Origin: Bin55 sp028819195
GTDB taxonomy: Bacteria > Pseudomonadota > Gammaproteobacteria > Pseudomonadales > Azotimanducaceae
NCBI GenBank assembly: GCA_028819195.1
Contig: JAPPMF010000015.1
Span: forward strand, 1 to 64,000
Direction: 5' to 3'
DNA length: 64,000 bases
The notes beneath the pieces were generated by a model. That model saw only the letters and a list, made by a program, of their open reading frames with translations. It ran no database searches and was not told where the DNA came from. Of the stretch, positions 7,270 through 16,783 are shown piece by piece (the first letter of the stretch is position 1; every line of letters begins with the position of its first letter). Both the position numbers and the translations under genes were made by a program.

Positions 7270-7968
7270 GTGAACTCCAACTCACATACGCTGATTCGTT
7301 TTGATACTGTTTCGAGAGTTTATGGTCGGGACGCTACTTTGGTCCACGCGTTACACCAGGTGTCAATCGAAATTACATCGGAAGAATTCACTGCCATAGT
7401 TGGACCGTCTGGCTGTGGTAAATCTACCATGCTACAACTCATGGGATTACTAGATCAACCGACTGAGGGTCAAGTGTATTTTGAAGGTTGCTCAACAACA
7501 ACTCTGAAATCTCCACAACTCGCTGACCTTCGTCTCCACAAGATCGGTTTCGTTTTTCAAGACTTTAACCTAATACCAGTGTTGTCTGCAATTGAAAACA
7601 TTGAGTTTCCGCTTCAATTGCAAGGAACATCTGGGAAAATTCGCCGAAAGAAAGCCTACGATTTGCTCGCAAAATTAGACATCGAAGATATTGCGAATCG
7701 AAGACCGTCCGATATGTCTGGTGGTCAACAGCAACGAGTCGCAATTGCACGTGCCCTCGTGAGTGACCCAGTTATTCTTATCGCGGATGAACCGAGTGCT
7801 AACCTGGACTCACAAACCACTCAAGATCTTTGTAATCTCCTGAGGACCGTCAATCAAGATTTTGCCATCACGATAGCCGTTGCATCCCACGATCCACTTG
7901 TCATGGAATATGCCCGTAGAAGAATACACCTACTAGACGGACGCATCAATAAGGATGAACAAGTATGA
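7270..7968 (+). CDS. ABC transporter ATP-binding protein, LolD/MacB type
   Basis: A 232-residue cytoplasmic ATPase. Visible motifs are Walker A GPSGCGKST, the Q-loop in VFQDFNLIP, signature MSGGQQQRVAIARAL, Walker B VILIADEPSANLD and the H-loop ASHDP. Spacing and the 'DFNLIPVLSAIENIEFPL' segment are typical of the LolD/MacB subfamily that pairs with FtsX-type permeases. GTG start at 7270, five bases after the second permease. Its stop overlaps the start of the next gene (ATGA), so the beta-barrel protein is translated in coupling with it. Confidence 0.88.
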   Translation: MNSNSHTLIRFDTVSRVYGRDATLVHALHQVSIEITSEEFTAIVGPSGCGKSTMLQLMGLLDQPTEGQVYFEGCSTTTLKSPQLADLRLHKIGFVFQDFNLIPVLSAIENIEFPLQLQGTSGKIRRKKAYDLLAKLDIEDIANRRPSDMSGGQQQRVAIARALVSDPVILIADEPSANLDSQTTQDLCNLLRTVNQDFAITIAVASHDPLVMEYARRRIHLLDGRINKDEQV

Positions 7969-9167
7969 AATACATTCTTCGTATTGGCGCCGTGATTCTC
8001 CTCTTTAACTGCTTTCCCAATTATGGTGAAGTTAATTTTCGTTTGAACCTAGGTTCAGAGCTAAGTGTATTGGATTCTGAGCACTATTGGCAATGGTTTT
8101 TTCAACGCGATTACTCTTTCACCAATCGTTTCGACATTCGAGTTATGTTTGAAGAAGGATTTGGTAACTGGCGTTGGGATGTTCACGGTATCGTAAGAAC
8201 GGAGATCGGTGATCGATTTCAAACTAATACGAAACGAACGAGCGTTTCTCAAAGATACTTTGACCTTAGAAGCGAGTTCGATCGAGGTTCTCGACATAAG
8301 GCTTTTGCCGAAATTGACCGTTTGAGTTGTACGTATCAGAACTCAACCTGGCGGTTTTCGCTCGGTCGCTTTCCCACAACCTGGGGACGCGGCTTGGTCT
8401 TTCACCCCAACGACCTTTACAACAGTTACTCACCACTCTCGGTCGATCGCATGTACAAAGTCAGCAACGACGGAGTTCTATTCGAAAAATTCTTTCAAAA
8501 TAACTGGGAACTGCATGTACTGTCTATCACTCGCCAGCAGGAATCAGACTCTACAACAAACGCGGTCCGTGTATATGTTCCAGTTGCAAACAACGAATTT
8601 GATTTCTTTTACTCGAAACATTTCGAAGATACAGTTAACGGGTTCTCGTTCGCTGTACCGATTCGACAACTTATCTTACGTTTCGACTACGCACGAACAT
8701 GCTCAGCGGAAAAGCAGTGTTATATATCAAGCACTTTGAATTTCGATTTTAGTTTTGACCTAAACGGAACCCCTGCATACGCTTTTGCGGAATACTTCTA
8801 TCAAGATGTGGGTATCAAACATAAGTTCCGACTCACCAAGAAATTCTCTGAGATGCTTAACAAACAACTGCGCCGTGGGGAAACGCATACAGTTGCTCGC
8901 GATTCACTGGCGATGGGAGGAATGGTAAACTGGCATCCACTGTGGAATCAGTCACTTGTAGTGATCGCTAACCTGCGTGATTCGAGCAAACTTCTGCAAA
9001 CTCATGTTTCATATAGTCCATCGAATTCAATTAGTGTAGTTTCTGGAATGCGAATTCCGTTCGCTGATGTCCACACTGAATACGGGAAGAAATTGGTTGA
9101 TCCAACTTTTTCTACTCATATTGGGGGTGAATCCGTAATATTCTTCGAGATTTACTATTTTCGATAG
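7965..9167 (+). CDS. Predicted outer-membrane beta-barrel protein of the exporter operon
   Basis: A 400-residue protein with a signal peptide (residues 1-21), then alternating short amphipathic strands rich in aromatic residues, and a C-terminal strand ending in aromatic residues plus Arg, as in outer-membrane barrels. It contains a conserved-looking segment SLGRFPTTWGRGLVFHPNDLYN, reminiscent of uncharacterised outer-membrane proteins found next to LolA-like/ABC genes. It overlaps the ATPase gene by 4 bases, so it belongs to the same operon. By position it could be the outer-membrane receptor or end point for whatever the module exports. The barrel is predicted from pattern only. Confidence 0.6.
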   Translation: MKYILRIGAVILLFNCFPNYGEVNFRLNLGSELSVLDSEHYWQWFFQRDYSFTNRFDIRVMFEEGFGNWRWDVHGIVRTEIGDRFQTNTKRTSVSQRYFDLRSEFDRGSRHKAFAEIDRLSCTYQNSTWRFSLGRFPTTWGRGLVFHPNDLYNSYSPLSVDRMYKVSNDGVLFEKFFQNNWELHVLSITRQQESDSTTNAVRVYVPVANNEFDFFYSKHFEDTVNGFSFAVPIRQLILRFDYARTCSAEKQCYISSTLNFDFSFDLNGTPAYAFAEYFYQDVGIKHKFRLTKKFSEMLNKQLRRGETHTVARDSLAMGGMVNWHPLWNQSLVVIANLRDSSKLLQTHVSYSPSNSISVVSGMRIPFADVHTEYGKKLVDPTFSTHIGGESVIFFEIYYFR

Positions 9168-9197
9168 TTAACCAATCCACTAGAACCAGGAAAGCAC

Positions 9198-10919
9198 ATG
9201 ATAAAAATCTTTAGAGCAGCACTAGCATTCTTAGTCGTAATTACCTTCGTATATCCGGTACTGATTACTGCGAATGAAGTTTCTTCTTCTCTCGGTGTGG
9301 TTTCTAGTCGGTCAGAGTTGGCTTCTCAAGCTGGAATCAAAGCCTTGGAACAAGGTGGAAATGCAATTGATGCAGCAGTTGCTACCGCGTTTACGCTCGC
9401 CGTCACTTATCCGGCTGCAGGCAATCTCGGTGGTGGTGGATTCATGGTAGTTTATCTTGCGGATGGTTCGTCTTATGCACTGGATTTTCGCGAGATGGCC
9501 CCCGCTGCTGCTACCCGAGACATGTTTCTCGACGAGAACGGTGACTATAACTCGGAACGCGCCTTGCGTAGTCGCATGTCGAGCGGGGTACCCGGTTCGG
9601 TCGCTGGCCTTCTGGCCGCACAAGACAAGCTAGGTAAACTTGGCCGACAAGCTGTGCTCACCGAAGCGATACGACTTGCCGAAAATGGCTTTCAACTGCC
9701 CGACGACATTGCTAAAAGAATACGAGATCGCCGAGATGTTTGGCTAAGGTCTGAGGGTTCTAAACAGGTTTTTCTGAAACTCGATAACGAAGAGTACTTG
9801 GACTACAACGCGAGTGAATTATTCGTCCAAACTGATCTTGCAACGACTCTTAAGAGAATTTCAAAAGAAGGAACAAAGGGGTTTTATGAGGGAGAAACAG
9901 CCGATCTGATAGTTGCGGAAATGCAACGCGGTAACGGGTTAATTAGCCACGGTGACCTCAAACGATACACTCCAGTTTGGCGAGAACCAGTGCATGGAAC
10001 TTATCGCGATTATCAAATCATCTCTATGCCTCCGCCATCTTCCGGAGGTGTCCTTCTCGTTCAAATGCTAAATATGCTAGAAAGATTCGATGTTGGAGAA
10101 TTGGGCTTCGGTACCCTTGCAACCATGCACTTGATGAGTGAAGTTGAACGTCGCGCATACGCCGACCGCGCCACTCATCTAGGTGATTCTGACTTTTATC
10201 CGGTCCCTATTGACGAACTTATCGACAAAAAATACGCGTCTAAACGAATGGGAAATTTTACCCCGGACAAAGCATCGAAATCAGCAACTATCGAAGCGGG
10301 TACAGTTAGCGTCGAGAGTCTAGAAACTACACATTTGTCGGTCATCGATCACGAAGGTAATGCAGTTGCCTTGACTACAACCCTCAACTCGGGCTATGGC
10401 AATGGTTATGTAGTTGAAGGTGCTGGATTTTTACTTAACAATGAGATGGACGACTTTTCTGCTAAACCTGGTGAACCCAATCAATTTGGCTTGGTAGGGG
10501 CAGAAGCAAATGCAATTGTGCCGCGGAAACGAATGCTCAGTTCCATGACCCCCACGATTGTCGTCAATAAGGAAGAGAACTACCTATTAGTAACCGGTTC
10601 GCCCGGCGGTTCCACCATCATAACAACTGTACTACAAGTGGTTGTTAACAGTATCGATCACAAAATGACGTTATATGACGCAGTCGCCTCGCCGAGATTT
10701 CACCACCAATGGTTACCAGATCGAATCACTTTAGAACTGCAAGGTTTTGATCCAGAAATCATTGACAACCTACTTTCGCTTGGTCATGAAACGGTAAATC
10801 GTACCACCATAGGAGACGCAAACTCTGCCCAGAAAATTGGCGACATGATCATTGGTGTAAGTGACCCACGTAATGATGGTCGCGCCGTAGGTCTCGAGAA
10901 TACTCAGAATTCTCAGTAA
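9198..10919 (+). CDS. ggt: Gamma-glutamyltransferase
   Basis: A 573-residue periplasmic enzyme that cleaves gamma-glutamyl bonds such as in glutathione and transfers the glutamyl group to water or amino acids. A signal peptide is followed by the large-subunit region (GGNAIDAAVATAFTLAVTYP and GNLGGGGFMV). The autocatalytic cleavage site lies before Thr377 in the motif TTHLSV, which becomes the N-terminal nucleophile of the small subunit. Further conserved blocks are LNNEMDDFS and a Gly-rich GSPGGS. Length is normal. The AGGAAA just before ATG 9198 supports the start. It stands alone, 30 bases after the barrel gene and 129 bases before acnA. Confidence 0.93.
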   Translation: MIKIFRAALAFLVVITFVYPVLITANEVSSSLGVVSSRSELASQAGIKALEQGGNAIDAAVATAFTLAVTYPAAGNLGGGGFMVVYLADGSSYALDFREMAPAAATRDMFLDENGDYNSERALRSRMSSGVPGSVAGLLAAQDKLGKLGRQAVLTEAIRLAENGFQLPDDIAKRIRDRRDVWLRSEGSKQVFLKLDNEEYLDYNASELFVQTDLATTLKRISKEGTKGFYEGETADLIVAEMQRGNGLISHGDLKRYTPVWREPVHGTYRDYQIISMPPPSSGGVLLVQMLNMLERFDVGELGFGTLATMHLMSEVERRAYADRATHLGDSDFYPVPIDELIDKKYASKRMGNFTPDKASKSATIEAGTVSVESLETTHLSVIDHEGNAVALTTTLNSGYGNGYVVEGAGFLLNNEMDDFSAKPGEPNQFGLVGAEANAIVPRKRMLSSMTPTIVVNKEENYLLVTGSPGGSTIITTVLQVVVNSIDHKMTLYDAVASPRFHHQWLPDRITLELQGFDPEIIDNLLSLGHETVNRTTIGDANSAQKIGDMIIGVSDPRNDGRAVGLENTQNSQ

Positions 10920-11048
10920 ATCTTCTTAGTGCCTGTTTTTAATCAAATTTACCCTACTCTTAAAATATTCGAATCTGACGGAACCGATCAAACTTGGTAT
11001 TTCGGTTTTTATCAGTTCATACTGGATACCCCTCGACTGCACTGAATT

Positions 11049-13745
11049 ATGAGCGAAAATTCCTTTAACTCTCGCACCAAACTCACTGTAAACGATCGCG
11101 AGTACGTTTACTTCGATTTGCACACTGCTTGCCAGGAAGTCAACGGAGATTTGTTCAGGTTACCTATGTGCCACCGAATCTTACTGGAGAATTTACTACG
11201 TCACGAGGATAACCTGACTGTTGTCGCAGACGATATTCAATATCTTGCCGGCAAGAGTAGCGACTCATGCAACGACCGTGAATTATTTTTCCGACCGGCT
11301 AGAGTTTTGATGCAAGATTTCACTGGAGTTCCGGCAATTGCCGATCTCGCTGCGATGCGCGATGCCGTCTTAGAAAAAGGTCTAGATCCCACAATTATCA
11401 ATCCTCAAGTACCGGTGGATCTAGTCATCGATCATTCGGTAATGGTCGATCGTTTCGGCTCTGCTGAGGCGTTTGACGCCAATGTTGAACGAGAAATCCA
11501 ACGTAATGAAGAGCGTTATCGCTTTCTTCGTTGGGGACAAAACGCCTTTTCCAATTTTCGGGTAGTTCCACCAGGTACGGGAATATGTCACCAAGTTAAT
11601 CTGGAATATCTAGCCCGCGTTGTTTGGACTACTGACTTCGAAAATTCGGTATCTGTATTCCCGGATACTTTAGTTGGTACCGACAGCCATACCACAATGA
11701 TTAATGGACTAGGTGTATTAGGATGGGGTGTCGGTGGTATCGAAGCTGAGGCAGCAATGCTAGGTCAATCGATTTCGATGCTATTACCACGAGTTGTCGG
11801 CATGAAAATCACAGGAGAACTCCGTGAAGGTGTGACAGCGACGGATGTGGTATTACGAGTCGTTGAAGTGCTTCGCGCCACTGGTGTGGTTGGTGCTTTC
11901 GTCGAGTTTTTCGGTTCGGGCTTAGACCAGCTCGCGCTCGCTGATCGAGCGACGATTGCGAACATGGCACCAGAGTATGGTGCCACCTGCGGGTATTTTC
12001 CAGTCGACAAAGAGACATTGTCTTACTTGAAACTAACCGCGCGTCCGCGGGAGTTGATAAATTTGGTTGAAAGTTACACCAAGCAACAGGGTTTATGGCG
12101 AGATGATTCTTCAATACCAGAATATACTTCAATTATCGAACTAGAGCTTGGTTCGATTGAGCCTTCTGTCGCTGGTCCAAAACGACCACAAGACCGAGTC
12201 CCCGTAGATCGACTAAAGTCAGCTTTTGAACTGACTGCAATGACGAACGGAGCATCGAATTCCTCCGAGCATAAATGGACCGAAATCGATGGTCAGAGAT
12301 TTCAGCTCGATCACGGTGATACAGTAATCGCCGCGATTACTTCCTGTACTAACACTTCGAATCCTTCAGTTATGCTTGCAGCAGGCTTAGTCGCACAAAA
12401 GGCCTTAAAACGCGGCTTAACCGTCAAGCCATGGGTTAAAACTTCGCTTGCTCCAGGCTCAAAAGTCGTCACTGAATACCTAAAAAAGACAGGCTTGCAA
12501 GAATCGCTCGACGAAATTGGCTTCAATTTGGTTGGATACGGTTGCACGACCTGTATTGGTAATTCCGGACCGCTCTCGGCGCCAATATCAGCTGCAATCA
12601 AAGCTGATAACCTTGTAGTTTCGTCTGTATTATCGGGTAATCGGAACTTTGAAGGCCGAGTGCATCAAGAAGTCCGTGCTAATTGGCTAGCTTCACCTCC
12701 ACTAGTTGTCGCTTATGCGCTTGCTGGTACCACACGTATAAACTTGGATCAAGAACCACTTGGTCAAGACGAAACTGGTAACCCGGTCTATTTGAGAGAA
12801 ATCTGGCCTTCTAATGCGGAAATTCGCGAGCTTGTGAACCAAGTTTCATCGGATATGTTCATAGAACAGTACGCGGATATATTTTCGGGACCACCAGCGT
12901 GGCAATCGTTCAACGTAACCGATCAACCAAACTATCATTGGGATAGTTCAACCTATATCAAGCAACCTCCATTTTTCACACAGGACTCGAATACACCACA
13001 ATCACTCAACATCGAGTCGGCCCGAGCACTAGCTATGTTGGGAGACTCGGTAACGACTGACCATATTTCTCCAGCGGGGGCAATCCAACCGGATTCGCCA
13101 GCCGGAAAATATCTGCAGGATAACGGTGTTTCCATCGCAGAATTTAACTCTTATGGATCTAGACGAGGTAACCATGAAGTTATGATGCGCGGGACCTTCG
13201 CCAATGTGAGAATCAAAAACGAAATTGTTCCCGGACAAGAAGGTGGTTTCACCAAGTGTTTTTCGGACGAAAAACTCACCACAATTTATGATGCGGCGAT
13301 CCGATACCAACAAGATTCCGAAAACTTGATCATTATCGCCGGTAAAGAATACGGTGCTGGTTCTAGTCGGGACTGGGCAGCAAAAGGTACATTACTCTTA
13401 GGAATCAAAGCAGTCATTACTGAAAGTTTCGAACGAATTCATCGATCGAATCTAATCGGCATGGGTGTACTTCCGTTGCAATTTCTGGATGGTCAATCAA
13501 GAAAAACGTTACAGTTGCAAGGGAACGAACGATTCAGCATACGATTCTTAGCAAACGAATCGACACTAAAACCCAGGCAGAAACTAGGGTTACACATTTT
13601 GGCGCCCGATGGTTCAGAAAATTCAATAGAGTTACAAAGTCGAATCGATACCGCGATTGAACTTAAATATTTCCAGAGTGGTGGTATTCTAAATTTCGTA
13701 CTGACGCAGTTAGTCAATCAACATACCTCTGAAGGGAAGACTTGA
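11049..13745 (+). CDS. acnA: Aconitate hydratase A
   Basis: An 898-residue TCA-cycle enzyme interconverting citrate and isocitrate through a 4Fe-4S cluster. Cluster cysteines are visible in the blocks AAITSCTNTSNPSV and GYGCTTCIGNSGPL. The substrate-binding swivel domain carries SVTTDHISPAGAI, the SYGSRRGNHEVMMRGTF block and GKEYGAGSSRDWAAKG. Length and order match the AcnA/IRP type. ATG start at 11049. The stop lies two bases before the ATG of thrS, so the two may be co-transcribed, an unusual pairing. Confidence 0.95.
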   Translation: MSENSFNSRTKLTVNDREYVYFDLHTACQEVNGDLFRLPMCHRILLENLLRHEDNLTVVADDIQYLAGKSSDSCNDRELFFRPARVLMQDFTGVPAIADLAAMRDAVLEKGLDPTIINPQVPVDLVIDHSVMVDRFGSAEAFDANVEREIQRNEERYRFLRWGQNAFSNFRVVPPGTGICHQVNLEYLARVVWTTDFENSVSVFPDTLVGTDSHTTMINGLGVLGWGVGGIEAEAAMLGQSISMLLPRVVGMKITGELREGVTATDVVLRVVEVLRATGVVGAFVEFFGSGLDQLALADRATIANMAPEYGATCGYFPVDKETLSYLKLTARPRELINLVESYTKQQGLWRDDSSIPEYTSIIELELGSIEPSVAGPKRPQDRVPVDRLKSAFELTAMTNGASNSSEHKWTEIDGQRFQLDHGDTVIAAITSCTNTSNPSVMLAAGLVAQKALKRGLTVKPWVKTSLAPGSKVVTEYLKKTGLQESLDEIGFNLVGYGCTTCIGNSGPLSAPISAAIKADNLVVSSVLSGNRNFEGRVHQEVRANWLASPPLVVAYALAGTTRINLDQEPLGQDETGNPVYLREIWPSNAEIRELVNQVSSDMFIEQYADIFSGPPAWQSFNVTDQPNYHWDSSTYIKQPPFFTQDSNTPQSLNIESARALAMLGDSVTTDHISPAGAIQPDSPAGKYLQDNGVSIAEFNSYGSRRGNHEVMMRGTFANVRIKNEIVPGQEGGFTKCFSDEKLTTIYDAAIRYQQDSENLIIIAGKEYGAGSSRDWAAKGTLLLGIKAVITESFERIHRSNLIGMGVLPLQFLDGQSRKTLQLQGNERFSIRFLANESTLKPRQKLGLHILAPDGSENSIELQSRIDTAIELKYFQSGGILNFVLTQLVNQHTSEGKT

Positions 13746-13747
13746 CA

Positions 13748-15586
13748 ATGTCTTACGAACATCAAGGAGAAGCTCAACCCACTGATGAAAAACTATACAA
13801 GATTCGTCACAGTTTAGCGCATGTTCTAGCCCAAGCCGTACTCGATTTTCGAGAAGGTTCGACGTTGGGTTTTGGTCCTCCAATAAGGGATGGTTTCTAT
13901 TACGATTTTGCACTATCGTCCCCCATAAATGAAGAGGATTTCCCCGAAATCGAACGACGGATGAAAAAGATTCTGAAGAGTGGTCAACGTTTTTACCGTG
14001 AAGATCTAGCAAAGAATGATGCCTTGGCAAGGCTCGACGAAATGGGGGAACCTTATAAGAAAGAGTACGCGATCGAACTGTGTGAAAAGTTTAACCTAGA
14101 CACCTTGACCTTTTTTCGAAACGGACCTTTTGTCGACATGTGTGAAGGACCACACGTGGATACGACACGAGATATTCCGCGTGATGCGTTCAAACTCCGA
14201 AGTGTAGCTGGTGCATACTGGCGTGGAGATTCGGACAATCAAATGCTCACACGAATTTATGCCTGGGCATTCCTTACTAAAGGCGAACTAGATGAACATG
14301 TAGATGCTTACCTTAAAGCACAAGAGAGAGATCATAAAAAACTCGGACGACAGCTAGGAATATTTGCGATTGATAACGAGATCGGTCGCGGGTTACCCCT
14401 TTGGTTACCCGACGGTACGGTGATCCGCGATGAACTAGAAAAACTCGCGTGCGAGCTAGAGTTTAAAGCTGGGTACAAACGAGTTTCGACACCACATATT
14501 GCGAAACGGTCGCTGTTTTATCGTACCGGACATTTACCGTACTACGCTGACGACATGTACCCACCGATGGAATTGATAGAACACACAGATAGTGGCGAAG
14601 AAGTCAAAGAAGCGTACGTACTGAAACCCATGAACTGCCCACACCATCACAAGATTTTTGCGGCTGAACCAAGAAGCTATCGAGATTTGCCGCTCCGATT
14701 AGCTGAATACGGACATGTGTATCGATTTGAGGAGTCTGGTGCAGTAAGTGGGTTGCTGAGAGTACGAGGGATGTGTATGAACGATGCCCATATCTACTGC
14801 ACCGAAGACCAAATCAAATCCGAATTTCTTAGTGTGATTCAACTGTATGCAGAAGCATATGGAATCTTGGGGTTAGATCAGTACTACCTGAGATTGTCGA
14901 AATGTGATCCCGACGATCCAAAACGAGCACAAAAGTATGTCGATAATCCAGTAGCGTGGCGAACCTCCGAAACGTTGTTAGAAGAACTACTGATTGAGAA
15001 TGAAATCGAGTTCGTAACCGGCATAGGTGAGGCCGCGTTCTATGGTCCAAAAATTGACGTTCAATTTAGAACGATCACGGGTCGTGACGAGAGTGTAAGT
15101 ACGGTACAACTAGATTTTGCGGTTCCAGCTCGACTAGAGTTGGCTTATGTCGGAAGAGATGGCGAACTACACACACCATACTGCATACACCGTGCACCAC
15201 TATCTACCCACGAGCGCATGGTGGCGTATTTGATTGAACATTATGGTGGTGCGTTTCCGACGTGGTTGGCGCCGGTACAGGTTTTGGTTGTAACCGTTTC
15301 AGAGAAATTTCATCAATATGGTGAGCAACTTGTTGCCGAACTTCGATCACGTTTCATTCGTGCTGAACTTGCACCGGAATCAGATACGGTTTCCAAGAAA
15401 ATTCGCGAAGGGACTATTCGGAAGATCCCCAACATGTTAGTGTTAGGTGAACGTGAACAAGAAGACCAAACGGTAACTCTTCGACGATATGGCGTCCGAG
15501 AACAGACTGTTCTCCCTAAGAATCAATTCATTGAGCACATCGAAAAAACTATTAGTGCTCGTGCTCCAGAATTTTTGATGGATTAG
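13748..15586 (+). CDS. thrS: Threonyl-tRNA synthetase lacking the TGS domain
   Basis: This enzyme charges tRNA-Thr. The editing (SAD) domain starts almost at residue 1, with KIRHSLAHVLAQAV and later the FVDMCEGPHV metal-site motif. The catalytic core has MNCPHHHKIF (Cys297, a zinc ligand), a motif-2 region around VYRFEESGAVSGLLRVRGM, NDAH, and the motif 3 variant IHRAPLSTHERM. The C-terminal anticodon domain is present (PVQVLVVTVSEKFHQYG). At 612 residues it is shorter than the E. coli type because the N-terminal TGS domain is missing. ATG 13748 was chosen over TTG 13742, which lies inside the acnA stop region. It is not beside infC-rpmI-rplT, the usual gammaproteobacterial location. Confidence 0.92.
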   Translation: MSYEHQGEAQPTDEKLYKIRHSLAHVLAQAVLDFREGSTLGFGPPIRDGFYYDFALSSPINEEDFPEIERRMKKILKSGQRFYREDLAKNDALARLDEMGEPYKKEYAIELCEKFNLDTLTFFRNGPFVDMCEGPHVDTTRDIPRDAFKLRSVAGAYWRGDSDNQMLTRIYAWAFLTKGELDEHVDAYLKAQERDHKKLGRQLGIFAIDNEIGRGLPLWLPDGTVIRDELEKLACELEFKAGYKRVSTPHIAKRSLFYRTGHLPYYADDMYPPMELIEHTDSGEEVKEAYVLKPMNCPHHHKIFAAEPRSYRDLPLRLAEYGHVYRFEESGAVSGLLRVRGMCMNDAHIYCTEDQIKSEFLSVIQLYAEAYGILGLDQYYLRLSKCDPDDPKRAQKYVDNPVAWRTSETLLEELLIENEIEFVTGIGEAAFYGPKIDVQFRTITGRDESVSTVQLDFAVPARLELAYVGRDGELHTPYCIHRAPLSTHERMVAYLIEHYGGAFPTWLAPVQVLVVTVSEKFHQYGEQLVAELRSRFIRAELAPESDTVSKKIREGTIRKIPNMLVLGEREQEDQTVTLRRYGVREQTVLPKNQFIEHIEKTISARAPEFLMD

Positions 15587-15697
15587 GTTCGTATATTCAG
15601 GTTCAAACAACTAGCATTCGTTGTCGGCTTAACAAATCTGTCGGTAGTGTAGAATTAACCTAATCGTCTTGAATCAAACAGAAACAAGGAACAGACA

Positions 15698-15925
15698 TTG
15701 AAAGATTCAGTTGATCAACGAACAAAACACCTGACACTGGAGTTTTGGGTATCCTTTGGAATCGCGTTTGCATTAGTCTTAAACATCCTTGATCCGTGGG
15801 AAACCTTGTTGGGGCGCTTGTTATTTAGTTTTGTGATCGTCGTCACCGCAGTGGTAGTCGGATTGCTTTTTACTGCACTGAAAAAACATCTAGATCAACA
15901 AAAGGTACTACGCGAAAGAACTTAA
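15698..15925 (+). CDS. Small two-TM membrane protein
   Basis: A 75-residue protein with a TTG start preceded by AAGGA. Two membrane segments are visible (about residues 13-31 and 40-60), joined by a short Trp- and Arg-containing turn, with charged ends. No family is recognised with certainty. It is separated from thrS by 111 bases and from the next gene by about 175 bases, so it may be monocistronic. Confidence 0.5.
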   Translation: MKDSVDQRTKHLTLEFWVSFGIAFALVLNILDPWETLLGRLLFSFVIVVTAVVVGLLFTALKKHLDQQKVLRERT

Positions 15926-16102
15926 CCAAAAATTTGTTTCAACTATACCAAAAAAATAGTCCCAATTCTCGCTAACGATGGCTTTCCACTGGAAAGTCAT
16001 CCCGTGAGTCCCCTGCTCACTCATTTCGTTATAGCAAACCGCAATACGACAATAATAGGCAACTTCTAATACATCTTGCCCGCCCCGACCAGGAAGCCTC
16101 AA

Positions 16103-16783
16103 ATGTCTTTCATACCACTTAAATTCCATTCTTACACCGACGACACAATGGTTCAACGGTCTCGTGAGTTTCTTGAGTTAATGTCTCTCCGACGCACTGT
16201 TCGCGACTATGCATCAAAGCCAATCCCTAATGGTGTGATCGAAAACGCGTTAAGTGCTGCGACAACTGCCCCGAGCGGAGCAAATATGCAACCGTGGCGA
16301 TTTGTAGTCGTACGTGATCCCGAAACAAAGCAGAAGATTCGTCTTGGAGCAGAAGAGGAAGAACGTGAGTTTTATGCACACCGAGCGACTCCAGAGTGGT
16401 TAGAAGCGCTAGCACCCTTGGGGACCGACGACAACAAACCATTCTTGACTGAGGCCCCCGTGCTTATCGCGATATTTTTAGAACGATATCGAGTCGATGC
16501 AAACGGTAAACGCATCAAACTCTACTACATGCCAGAGTCTGTAGGTATCGCATGTGGGTTTTTGATTGCGGCACTACATAACGCAGGGTTGGCAACTCTC
16601 ACTCATACACCCAGTCCGATGGGTTTCTTGAACAAGATTCTCGATCGACCAGCGCGCGAGAAACCGTACCTCTTACTAGTGGCTGGATATCCAAAAGAGA
16701 ATGCCCAAGTACCTGATATTAAAAGATTACCCTACTCAACCACCGTGATCCACTGGAAGGAAACTCACGATCCCGAATCATAA
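16103..16783 (+). CDS. Nitroreductase-family flavoprotein, iodotyrosine deiodinase-like
   Basis: A 226-residue FMN-dependent protein. The nitroreductase core begins with SLRRTVRDYASKPIP and TTAPSGANMQPWRFVVV. The middle 'lid' region (EEREFYAHRATPEWL ... YMPESVGIACGFLIAALHNAGLATLTHTPSPMGFLN) and KPYLLLVAGYP are the pattern of the iodotyrosine deiodinase branch, which reductively removes halogen from halotyrosines in animals and some bacteria. Start ATG 16103 has AGGAAG 12 bases upstream; TTG 16076 is an unlikely alternative. It is convergent with prc and the two genes overlap by 6 bases. The substrate in this organism cannot be told from sequence. Confidence 0.82.
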   Translation: MSFIPLKFHSYTDDTMVQRSREFLELMSLRRTVRDYASKPIPNGVIENALSAATTAPSGANMQPWRFVVVRDPETKQKIRLGAEEEEREFYAHRATPEWLEALAPLGTDDNKPFLTEAPVLIAIFLERYRVDANGKRIKLYYMPESVGIACGFLIAALHNAGLATLTHTPSPMGFLNKILDRPAREKPYLLLVAGYPKENAQVPDIKRLPYSTTVIHWKETHDPES

